6,091 nucleotides of DNA from Clostridium sp. SCN 57-10 (GTDB lineage Bacteria; Bacillota; Clostridia; Oscillospirales; Butyricicoccaceae). Numbering within the stretch: position 1 is the first letter of the stretch; each line of letters opens with the position of its first letter. Under the pieces are notes generated by a model. The model had not been told where the DNA came from, did not search any database, and was given only the letters and a program-made list of their open reading frames with translations. The stretch is taken from NCBI GenBank assembly GCA_001725215.1, contig MEFT01000102.1, positions 1-6,091 of the forward strand. Reading direction: 5' to 3'. Both the position numbers and the translations under genes were made by a program. Shown here one piece after another: positions 1 to 5,454 of the stretch.

Positions 1-463
1 ACATGTCAAGGCTGTGGATGGGGCTTGTGGTGTAGCACAGCGTGCCCTGCACATGCGCGCCCGCCTTGATGGCTTCATCCACGGCTACCTCGATGTTGCG
101 CAAATCGTTGAGCGCGTCGAAAATACGGATGATGTCGATGCCGTTTTCCACGCTCTTGCGCACGAACGCGCGCACCACGTCGTCGGGATAATGTTTATAG
201 CCGAGCAGGTTTTGTCCCCGCAGCAGCATTTGCAGCTTAGTGTGTTTTACCGCTTTGCGGATGGCGCGCAGACGCTCCCACGGGTCCTCGTTGAGATAGC
301 GCAGGCAAGAATCAAACGTCGCGCCTCCCCAGCATTCGAGCGAATAATAGCCCGCGCGATCGAGCGTTTCCAAAATGGCGGAAAAATCGCTCATGGGCAT
401 TCTGGTTGCGATGAGCGATTGGTTGGCATCGCGCAGCACGGTTTCGGTGATGTTGACCTTCAT
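1..463 (-). CDS. Oxaloacetate decarboxylase alpha subunit / pyruvate carboxylase subunit B (carboxyltransferase domain), N-terminal part only
   Basis: The gene reads leftward from an ATG at 461-463 and leaves the window after 154 codons, so the C-terminus is missing. The protein opens with MKVNITETVLRDANQSLIAT. This contains the RDANQS motif of the biotin-dependent carboxyltransferase TIM barrel, whose Asp12 is the expected divalent-metal ligand. Further family blocks are WGGATFDSCLRYLNEDPWER (about 45-64), LLRGQNLLGYKHYPDD (80-95), NGIDIIRIFDALNDLRN (107-123) and YTTSPIH (144-150). Family members move a carboxyl group between oxaloacetate or pyruvate and carboxybiotin in the cytoplasm. The visible part cannot separate the sodium-pump decarboxylase subunit (OadA) from a pyruvate carboxylase B subunit (PycB), because the conserved lysine and any biotinyl domain lie outside the window. 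The start is supported by AGGAG (complement of 471-475) seven bases upstream. It is transcribed divergently from ywiB. Confidence 0.93.
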   Translation of the reverse strand, partial: MKVNITETVLRDANQSLIATRMPMSDFSAILETLDRAGYYSLECWGGATFDSCLRYLNEDPWERLRAIRKAVKHTKLQMLLRGQNLLGYKHYPDDVVRAFVRKSVENGIDIIRIFDALNDLRNIEVAVDEAIKAGAHVQGTLCYTTSPIHSLDM

Positions 464-500
464 AAGTCCTCTCCTTATATTATCATTCCATTGATATTCT

Positions 501-525
501 GACGGAGGGCGAACCGCAGTCCGTC
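501..525. repeat. Inverted repeat at the predicted leftward transcription start
   Basis: GACGGA (501-506) and TCCGTC (520-525) are perfect 6-base inverted arms. Between them GCG (509-511) and CGC (515-517) can also pair around AAC, leaving a 2x2 internal loop. The element lies just inside the predicted start site (about 521) of the leftward gene, so it could be an operator or the first hairpin of that mRNA. No regulator can be named from it. Confidence 0.4.
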
Positions 526-527
526 CT

Positions 528-556
528 ATTATAAAAATAACACATTTCGGGTCGAA
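528..556 (-). promoter_or_regulatory. Candidate sigma-A promoter for the leftward carboxyltransferase gene
   Basis: On the minus strand a perfect TATAAT -10 box (complement of 528-533) is preceded, with a 17-base spacer, by TTCGAC (complement of 551-556), a poor match to TTGACA. Transcription would begin near 521, giving a leader of about 57 bases before the ATG at 463. The -10 is convincing and the -35 is weak, so an activator or a different arrangement is possible. Confidence 0.45.
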
Positions 557-597
557 AGGGAAGCGATTTGGGTATTCAAAACGATTTTCAGAGCCTT

Positions 598-619
598 AAA
601 CAAACAAAAAGGTTTGTTT
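598..619. repeat. 8-base A/T-rich inverted repeat beside the rightward promoter
   Basis: AAACAAAC (598-605) and GTTTGTTT (612-619) are perfect 8-base inverted arms separated by 6 bases. The right arm runs into the putative -35 box at 619-624. Only two of the eight pairs are G:C, so the RNA hairpin would be weak. A protein-binding operator between the divergent promoters seems likelier than a terminator. The symmetry is directly visible; the role is inference. Confidence 0.45.
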
Positions 620-646
620 TGCTTTTTATGATAAATGTGATACAAT
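619..646 (+). promoter_or_regulatory. Candidate promoter for ywiB-argS
   Basis: TTGCTT (619-624) and TACAAT (641-646) are separated by 16 bases. A TG at 638-639 forms an extended -10 (TGaTACAAT). The surrounding DNA is much more A/T-rich than the neighbouring genes. Transcription would start near 653, almost 200 bases before the ywiB start codon, leaving an unusually long leader. No better promoter was seen closer to the gene. Confidence 0.5.
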
Positions 647-652
647 ATAGTA

Positions 653-849
653 TCGACGGAAAGGGCACGCGTTAGGCAGAACACGGCAAAATAGCCATAT
701 AGTGGCTAAGATAATTGTGCAACATTGCAAATCGCACGCTGTGACGCTCTTTAAGGCGGCGTGCTGCGCCATATGCAGCGCGCGAAATTGCCTTGTCCGG
801 ATATGAAACTTGATCATTCTGACCGAAAAATCGGTCAAAGGAGCACACA
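653..849 (+). other. Structured, non-coding leader of ywiB-argS
   Basis: This stretch has no convincing coding sequence but several inverted repeats. TAGCCA (692-697) pairs with TGGCTA (703-708) around 5 bases. A 9-bp stem (759-767 with 775-783, one G:U pair) closes a 7-base loop. GCACGC (734-739) can instead pair with GCGTGC (759-764), competing for the same bases as the 9-bp stem. A last hairpin at 820-837 abuts the ribosome binding site. Aminoacyl-tRNA synthetase operons in Firmicutes are often controlled by T-box leaders, but I see neither the conserved T-box sequence nor a terminator. It matches no riboswitch class I recognise. Confidence 0.4.
820..837. promoter_or_regulatory. Perfect TGACCGA-N4-TCGGTCA palindrome abutting the ywiB ribosome binding site
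   Basis: The 7-base arms at 820-826 and 831-837 are perfectly complementary around AAAA. The right arm ends inside the purine-rich Shine-Dalgarno AAAGGAG (837-843), which is followed after 6 bases by the TTG start. In RNA it would be a compact tetraloop hairpin directly next to the ribosome binding site. In DNA it has the shape of a repressor operator, for example of the TetR family. Its position favours a translational or mRNA-level effect, but this is inferred. Confidence 0.5.
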
Positions 850-1272
850 TTGAAGAAGGACGTTATCATTTCAATTCGCGGTAAACAGGAGCTTGGCGAC
901 CCCGAAGCTGATGTCATCGAGCTGACCACGGCGGGGCGTTTTTACCGCCGCGGCCGCGCCTACTACGTCAGCTATGAGGAAAGCGAGATGACTGGGCTTT
1001 TGGGTACCCGCACCACACTGAAGGTGCAACCCGACACCGTTTCGGTCATCCGCACGGGGCTGAGCCCTTCGCAGCTTGTGTTTGAGCGCGGCAAGCGCCA
1101 CGTCACGCTGTATCACACGGAATACGGGTCGATGGAGGTCGCCGTCAGTACGGAGCGCATCGAGCATGCGCTGACCGACGAGGGCGGCACGATTGAGGTG
1201 CGCTATGCCATCGAGATCGACCATGTGCACGCCGGCATCAACGAGCTGAGCGTGTCGGTGCGCGACGCGTAA
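850..1272 (+). CDS. ywiB: YwiB/DUF1934 family beta-barrel protein
   Basis: This encodes a 140-residue single-domain cytoplasmic protein with no signal peptide or membrane segment. It fits the DUF1934 (YwiB) family in length and in conserved blocks: YYVSYEESEMTGLLGTRTTL (38-57), then VSVIRTG (64-70), LVFERG (76-81), YHTEYGSMEVAV (88-99), a DEGG turn (110-113) and a closing strand NELSVSVRD (131-139). The alternating hydrophobic pattern suits the lipocalin-like beta-barrel known for the family; the biochemical function is not established. The start is TTG at 850, supported by AAAGGAG (837-843) with a 6-base spacer and no nearby in-frame ATG. argS begins 48 bases downstream on the same strand. 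The ywiB-argS pairing is also found in Bacillus, which supports both the name and co-transcription. The long structured leader upstream is the unusual part. Confidence 0.88.
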   Translation: MKKDVIISIRGKQELGDPEADVIELTTAGRFYRRGRAYYVSYEESEMTGLLGTRTTLKVQPDTVSVIRTGLSPSQLVFERGKRHVTLYHTEYGSMEVAVSTERIEHALTDEGGTIEVRYAIEIDHVHAGINELSVSVRDA

Positions 1273-1320
1273 CCGCGATATTGATTGTAAGATTGATTCA
1301 TAGAAAGGAACCGACAGAGT

Positions 1321-3066
1321 ATGAACCACATCGCGATTGCCATGAATGAAGCCTCGCGCCTGCTGCAGCGCGCTTATCTTGCCGCCGTAGAGGCGGGAGA
1401 ACTGTCTGCCGCCGAGCTGCCCGCCCCTTCCATTGAGGTGCCGCGTGATCTGGCAAACGGCGACTATGCCAGCTCGTTTGCCATGCAAAGCGCGCGCGTG
1501 CTGCATCTGCCGCCGCGTAAGATCGCGGATGCTATTTGCGCCCGCTTTTCACCCGAAGGCACGATGTTCGTGTCGTGCGAGGTCGCGGGCCCCGGCTTTT
1601 TAAATCTGCGCCTTTCGCCGGCGTGGTTTGAAGGCGTACTGCAAAACGTCCGCGAAGAGGGTGAGGGCTACGGCAGAACGGCGTGTGAAAAGCCGGAGAA
1701 AATCATGGTGGAGTTTGTATCCGCCAACCCGACGGGTCCCATGCACATGGGCAACGCGCGCGGCGGCGTGCTGGGCGATACGCTTGCAGAGGTGCTGGCG
1801 CGCACGGGCAACGACGTAACGCGTGAGTTTTACGTTAACGACGCGGGCAACCAGATTGATAAATTCGCACAGTCGCTCGAGGCGCGCTACTTCCAGCTGA
1901 TCGGCGGAGAAGACAGCTTCCCGTTCCCCGAAGACGGCTACCACGGCGACGATATCCGCGCGCTTGCGGAGGGTTTCCGCGCCGAGCGCGGTGACGGCAT
2001 GAAAGACGCACCCGAGCAGGAGCGCCGCGAGGCGCTGGTCGCTTTCGGACTTGTGCGCAACCTTGAGCGCATGCGCGCCGACCTTGCGCGCTACGGCATT
2101 GAGTACGACAAATGGTTCTTTGAGAGCGAGCTGCACAATGCGGGCTACGTCGCCGAAACGGTGGACAAGCTGACCTCGCGCGGCTGGACGTATGAAAAGG
2201 ACGGCGCGCTGTGGCTGAAAACGGGCGAGCTTCTGCACGAGCATTTCCTGAAGGAAGGCAAAACAGAGGCCGAAATTGAAAAGCTGGAGCTGAAGGACGA
2301 CGTTTTGTGCCGCGCCAACGGCTTTTACACCTATTTTGCCGCCGATATTGCGTATCACCGCGAAAAGTTTGAAAAGCGCGGGTTCGACCGCGTCATCAAC
2401 ATCTGGGGCGCCGACCACCATGGACACGTCGCGCGGCTCAAGGCGGCGCTCGATGCGCTTGGCCTCAACGGCACAGAGCGGCTTGAAATCGTGCTCATGC
2501 AGCTTGTGCGCCTCATGCGCGACGGCGAGGTCGTGCGTATGAGCAAGCGCACCGGCAAGGCCATTTCGCTTTCCGACCTGCTGGACGAAATCCCCATCGA
2601 CGCCGCGCGCTTCTTCTTTAATTCACGCGCCGCCGACACGCATCTGGAGTTTGACCTCGGTCTTGCCGTGCGGCAGGACAGCGAGAACCCCGTTTATTAT
2701 GTGCAGTACGCGCATGCGCGTATTCACAGCATTTTGCGCGCCCTCGCGCAGGACGGCATCGGCGCAGACGCACCCCATGCCGATCTTTCGCTGCTGACCG
2801 ACCCCGCCGAGCTTGACCTGATCCGTGCGCTGGCACGCCTGCCCGAAGAGCTGCGGCTTGCCGCCGTCTCGCGCGAGCCGTCGCGCATCAACCGCTATGC
2901 CGCAGAAACGGCGGCGGCGTTCCATCGATTCTATACGGCGTGCCGTATCCGCGAAGCAGGCTCCGACGCGCTGCGCGACGCACGCATCACGCTGTGCACC
3001 TGCACCGCCGTTGTGCTGCGCAACGCGCTGTCTGCGCTTGGCGTATCGGCGCCGGAGCATATGTAA
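1321..3066 (+). CDS. argS: Arginine-tRNA ligase (class I aminoacyl-tRNA synthetase)
   Basis: This cytoplasmic enzyme attaches arginine to tRNA-Arg using ATP. The 581-residue product has normal family length and appears complete. The N-terminal additional domain (about 5-100) includes VPRDLANGDYASSFAM (40-55) and GPGFLNLRL (90-98). The catalytic Rossmann fold begins with EFVSANPTGPMHMGNARGG (131-149), in which HMGN (142-145) is the HIGH signature. Later blocks are FYVNDAGNQ (170-178), YEKDGALWL (291-299), the substrate-pocket segment GFYTYFAADIAYH (334-346) and NIWGADHHGH (360-369). The KMSKS-like loop reads RMSKRTG (406-412). The DALR anticodon-binding domain starts near YYVQYAHARIHSIL (459-472) and ends in the typical LGVSAPEHM. 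The ATG at 1321 lies 11 bases after AAAGGA (1304-1309), slightly far; the next in-frame ATG (codon 8) has no better site. It probably shares the ywiB transcript. Confidence 0.97.
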   Translation: MNHIAIAMNEASRLLQRAYLAAVEAGELSAAELPAPSIEVPRDLANGDYASSFAMQSARVLHLPPRKIADAICARFSPEGTMFVSCEVAGPGFLNLRLSPAWFEGVLQNVREEGEGYGRTACEKPEKIMVEFVSANPTGPMHMGNARGGVLGDTLAEVLARTGNDVTREFYVNDAGNQIDKFAQSLEARYFQLIGGEDSFPFPEDGYHGDDIRALAEGFRAERGDGMKDAPEQERREALVAFGLVRNLERMRADLARYGIEYDKWFFESELHNAGYVAETVDKLTSRGWTYEKDGALWLKTGELLHEHFLKEGKTEAEIEKLELKDDVLCRANGFYTYFAADIAYHREKFEKRGFDRVINIWGADHHGHVARLKAALDALGLNGTERLEIVLMQLVRLMRDGEVVRMSKRTGKAISLSDLLDEIPIDAARFFFNSRAADTHLEFDLGLAVRQDSENPVYYVQYAHARIHSILRALAQDGIGADAPHADLSLLTDPAELDLIRALARLPEELRLAAVSREPSRINRYAAETAAAFHRFYTACRIREAGSDALRDARITLCTCTAVVLRNALSALGVSAPEHM

Positions 3067-3087
3067 GAAACAGCGGGGGCTATTTCG

Positions 3088-3211
3088 CGCGTTACGCGGG
3101 ACGGGGGCTTTCCGCTGCGCGGAAGACGAAAGCTCCGCGCTCCCGCTTAGGGATACTTTTTGCTTGCGCAAAAGCGACCCTAAGCGAAGCGTCTACCGCG
3201 CACGAAGTGCG
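3088..3211. repeat. Cluster of consecutive stem-loops, likely intergenic palindromic repeat
   Basis: The argS-ctp gap holds successive inverted repeats. CGCGT/ACGCG (3088-3092, 3094-3098) have one base between them. An outer imperfect stem pairs GCGGGA (3096-3101) with TCCCGC (3141-3146) and GCTTTC (3107-3112) with GAAAGC (3128-3133); inside it TTCCGC/GCGGAA (3110-3115, 3119-3124) offers an alternative. CGCTTAGGG/CCCTAAGCG (3144-3152, 3178-3186) form a perfect 9-bp stem that encloses CTTTT/CAAAAG pairing. CGCAC/GTGCG (3199-3203, 3207-3211) flank GAA. There is no run of Ts after any stem, so these are not standard terminators. The density of palindromes resembles REP/BIME- or MITE-like repeats. 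Copy number cannot be judged because only one copy is in the window. Confidence 0.5.
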
Positions 3212-3295
3212 TAATGTTTACCTTACCCCGCACCCGGAAACTAACCGTCCATCCGAACAGCGGGCGCACCGCGCCCCGACAGGAAAGGAACCGCT

Positions 3296-4807
3296 ATGAA
3301 AAAACGCTTGCTCACGCTGCTGCTCGTCATCTCCCTCGCGTTTTCGCTCGCGCTGCCCGTCGCGGCGGCTCCGTCGGGCGCTGAGCTTTACGAGCGTATG
3401 CAGTCCGCCATCGACCTCATCCGCCAATACGGTGTATTCGTGCCCGAAGACGCAGACCCGCTGCGCGACGGGCTGATTGAAATGTTTAACCGCTATCCCG
3501 AGACATACGATATTCTGATGCAGTCGATGTTTGAGCAGCTGGACAGCCACTCGACGTTTATCCCTGCCGGACAGTATGACGACGTGTTCCCCACCACGAC
3601 GAGCTATGTCGGCGTGGGCATCACGCTTGAGATGTTCGGCAGCGAGGCGCGCATCACCGACGTGAACCCCGCGGGCCCTGCCTATAAGGCGGGCGTCTAC
3701 GCAGGCGATATCATCACGGAAATCAACGGACAGTCCCTCGCGGGCAAAAAACTCTCCGACCTCACCACGCTGCTGCGCGGCGCGGAGGGTACGCGCGTGA
3801 CGATTACCGTCCGCCGCGACGGCGGCCGCACCTATACCTTTGTACTTACGCGCGCGCGTATAGGGCAGCCCAACTTTGAATCGCGCGTCGTCGAAGACGG
3901 CGTGTATTATATGAAGTGGGCGCGCTTTGCCGACACGCAGGCGTACATCGACTTTGTATTTTCGCTGCAGGATATGGCGGAGGCGCGCACCCGTTCGCTC
4001 ATCATCGACCTGCGCGACAATCCGGGCGGCAGCATCGACATGGCATATAACCTGCTCAACCGCCTGATCCCCGACAAGGTGATCGCATCCTCACTGTCGT
4101 CCAAAATCAATGGACGGCGCACGGTGCAATTCGTTGAGACGGACGGCATCGGAACACGGCTCAACAAGATCATCATCCTGTGCAACGGCAATTCGGCCAG
4201 CGCGTCGGAAATTGTGCAGGCGTCGCTGTGCGACCTCGGTTATGCCGTGTCGGTCGGCGAAACAACCTACGGCAAGGCGCGCGGGCAGTATCACTTCCAG
4301 TTTGACGACGGTTCGGCCGCCATTCTCACCGCCGTCGAGCTGATCGCGCCCAACACGCCCGATTACGAGGGCGTCGGCCTCAAGCCGACATTCGAGGTGA
4401 AGAACACCGCAGAGCCGCATCCCGCGGCGGCATGTGCGCGGATTCGCGAAAAGGCGCTCTCCTTCGGCAGCCGTGGCGACGATGCGCGCGCGCTCAACGC
4501 GGCGCTTAGCGCCCTTGGCTATCTGAAGGGCGACGTGACCGATGTGTATGACGGCGCGACGGGCGCGGCGGTCACGCAGCTGCGCCGCATGTATAACCTT
4601 GACGCGGCGCGCGGACTCGACATTGCCACGGCGAAAAAAATCAATGGGCTGCTCGGTGCGTTTGCGGGGCAGACCGTCGTGCGCGACGCGCAGTATGAGC
4701 GCGCGCTTGAGCTGGCTCGTTTTTACGCAAAGCAGCCCATTCAGTATACCGTGGACGAGCTGGGCAATGTGCGCAACAACGAGCTGCTGCCCGCAGGCAC
4801 AAAATAA
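3296..4807 (+). CDS. ctp: Exported S41 C-terminal processing peptidase with PDZ and peptidoglycan-binding domains
   Basis: This 503-residue serine protease of the CtpA/CtpB (S41) family should act outside the membrane, cutting proteins at C-terminal sites. A lysine-rich start and hydrophobic core (1-20) followed by PVAAAPS look like a Sec signal peptide with cleavage near AAA-P (about residue 25). A helical N-domain (28-100) leads to a PDZ domain (about 103-188) with SYVGVGITLE and the GVYAGDIITEING block. The protease core carries DLRDNPGGS (238-246), GNSASASEI (298-306) and GETTYGKARGQ (321-331). By the 25-residue Ser-Lys spacing of the family, Ser302, Lys327 and Gln331 form the catalytic set. 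A C-terminal PG_binding_1 module (about 388-452; GSRGDD, LGYLKG, YDGATGAAV) should tether it to the cell wall. AAAGGA (3284-3289) sits 6 bases before the ATG. It lies alone between structured gaps; the substrate is unknown. Confidence 0.94.
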   Translation: MKKRLLTLLLVISLAFSLALPVAAAPSGAELYERMQSAIDLIRQYGVFVPEDADPLRDGLIEMFNRYPETYDILMQSMFEQLDSHSTFIPAGQYDDVFPTTTSYVGVGITLEMFGSEARITDVNPAGPAYKAGVYAGDIITEINGQSLAGKKLSDLTTLLRGAEGTRVTITVRRDGGRTYTFVLTRARIGQPNFESRVVEDGVYYMKWARFADTQAYIDFVFSLQDMAEARTRSLIIDLRDNPGGSIDMAYNLLNRLIPDKVIASSLSSKINGRRTVQFVETDGIGTRLNKIIILCNGNSASASEIVQASLCDLGYAVSVGETTYGKARGQYHFQFDDGSAAILTAVELIAPNTPDYEGVGLKPTFEVKNTAEPHPAAACARIREKALSFGSRGDDARALNAALSALGYLKGDVTDVYDGATGAAVTQLRRMYNLDAARGLDIATAKKINGLLGAFAGQTVVRDAQYERALELARFYAKQPIQYTVDELGNVRNNELLPAGTK

Positions 4808-4817
4808 GCGACGCGCT

Positions 4818-4846
4818 GCGCTGAAAAAATTCTTTTTTGCCTGCGC
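4818..4846 (+). terminator. Weak stem-loop after ctp, doubtful terminator
   Basis: Ten bases after the ctp stop, GCGC (4818-4821) can pair with GCGC (4843-4846). Inside that, AAAAAA (4824-4829) pairs with TTTTTT (4833-4838) around TTC, with a 2x4 internal loop between the two stems. The T run lies inside the hairpin rather than after it, so this is a poor intrinsic terminator, though roughly symmetric on both strands. It is the only terminator-like structure between ctp and the rimP promoter. Confidence 0.2.
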
Positions 4847-4851
4847 GGGGC

Positions 4852-4865
4852 TTGCACATGTGCAA
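4852..4865. promoter_or_regulatory. Perfect 14-base palindrome overlapping the rimP -35 box (possible operator)
   Basis: TTGCACATGTGCAA reads identically on both strands with no spacer. It covers the -35 hexamer and the first 8 bases of the spacer. A dimeric regulator bound here would block RNA polymerase, or the symmetry could be accidental. No known binding motif can be assigned with confidence. Confidence 0.4.
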
Positions 4866-4880
4866 AATGTGTGGTATACT
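4852..4880 (+). promoter_or_regulatory. Strong sigma-A-type promoter for rimP-nusA
   Basis: TTGCAC (4852-4857) and TATACT (4875-4880) are separated by exactly 17 bases. A TG at 4872-4873 makes an extended -10 (TGgTATACT). Transcription should start near 4887, leaving a leader of about 88 bases before rimP. This is the best promoter in the window and fits a housekeeping operon. The -35 box forms the left end of a perfect 14-base palindrome. Confidence 0.8.
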
Positions 4881-4904
4881 ATGTAAGAAAGATGTAAGTT
4901 GGTT

Positions 4905-4930
4905 GAAAGAGTGGGGAAACCCACTCTTTC
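4905..4930 (+). promoter_or_regulatory. Perfect 11-bp leader hairpin with GAAA tetraloop upstream of rimP (possible attenuator)
   Basis: GAAAGAGTGGG (4905-4915) pairs perfectly with CCCACTCTTTC (4920-4930) around a GAAA loop of the stable GNRA type. The sequence continues GTTTTGATTG, a broken T tract with 6 Ts in 10 bases. The hairpin starts about 18 bases after the predicted transcription start and ends 44 bases before the rimP ATG. It could act as a partial intrinsic terminator (attenuator) or a protein-binding leader. NusA, encoded downstream, is itself a termination factor, which makes feedback plausible but unproven. A smaller GCGC-GTCC-GCGC hairpin follows at 4940-4951. Confidence 0.6.
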
Positions 4931-4974
4931 GTTTTGATTGCGCGTCCGCGCGATGAAACGGAAAGGGATTTCGT

Positions 4975-5427
4975 ATGCAGCAGAAAGAACTGCTTCGCCG
5001 CGTGCGCGAAGCGTGCCTCCCGCTCTGCGAGGCGGGCAACGTCTCTCTGTGGGACGTCACATTCGAAAAAGAAGGCGCACAATATACGCTGACCGTGTAT
5101 ATCGACAGCGCCGAAGGTGTTTTTATCGAAGACTGCGAAAAAATCAGCCGTGCACTCGATCCTATTCTCGACGGGCATGAGTTTGACGGTCTGCCCCACT
5201 ATACGCTGTCCGTCTCCTCTGCCGGACTGGAGCGCACGCTGCGCCGCCCCGAGCATTTTGCGTGGGGCATGGGCAAAAACGTGGAAGTCACGTTTTACCG
5301 CCCGCGTGACGGCGCGCGTACGCTGTGCGGCACGCTGGACGGTGCGGACGAAGAGAGCGTCACCGTCTCGGGAACACGTCTCCCGCGCGCGGACGTTGCC
5401 GCCGTCCGTATTCGTTTTGAGTTTTAA
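4975..5427 (+). CDS. rimP: Ribosome maturation factor RimP
   Basis: The protein binds the 30S ribosomal subunit during assembly, in the cytoplasm. At 150 residues it has the usual RimP (DUF150/YlxS) length. The N-terminal alpha/beta domain (about 1-82) contains LWDVTFEKEG (25-34), LTVYIDSAEGVFIEDCEKIS (39-58) and LDPILD (61-66). The family signature follows as SVSSAGLERTLRRPEHF (79-95). The SH3-like C-terminal domain (about 90-150) includes GKNVEVTFYR (100-109) and LCGTLDG (117-123), ending in VRIRFEF. The ATG at 4975 is preceded by GAAAGGGA (4961-4968) with a 6-base spacer. nusA follows after 27 bases on the same strand, the standard rimP-nusA operon order. Transcription probably comes from the promoter at 4852-4880 through the hairpin leader. 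Confidence 0.95.
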   Translation: MQQKELLRRVREACLPLCEAGNVSLWDVTFEKEGAQYTLTVYIDSAEGVFIEDCEKISRALDPILDGHEFDGLPHYTLSVSSAGLERTLRRPEHFAWGMGKNVEVTFYRPRDGARTLCGTLDGADEESVTVSGTRLPRADVAAVRIRFEF

Positions 5428-5454
5428 TACACGACATAAAAGGAGTTTAGGATC

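Noticed and set aside
14..502. Plus-strand open frame of 162 codons at the left edge
   Set aside because: It is antisense to the carboxyltransferase gene, whose minus-strand translation matches many conserved family blocks.
653..849. T-box riboswitch upstream of the argS operon
   Set aside because: Expected for a Firmicutes synthetase operon, but neither the conserved T-box sequence nor a terminator/antiterminator pair with a T tract is visible.
626..929. Short minus-strand frames in the ywiB leader
   Set aside because: They have no good ribosome binding site, are Cys/Arg-rich without a recognisable family, and one overlaps the start of ywiB.
1600..2427. Long open frame (275 codons) on the minus strand inside argS
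   Set aside because: It lies entirely antisense to the well-supported argS and its translation shows no recognisable domain. G+C-rich codon use commonly leaves such mirror frames open.
3144..3186. Intrinsic terminator of argS
   Set aside because: The 9-bp stem is strong but is followed by AAGCGTCT rather than a T tract, and the only T run is inside the hairpin, so it is described as part of a repeat cluster instead.
2825..3299. Plus-strand frames running through the argS end into the intergenic region
   Set aside because: They are out of frame with argS, very Arg-rich, without a domain or a good start, and arise from the G+C-rich sequence.
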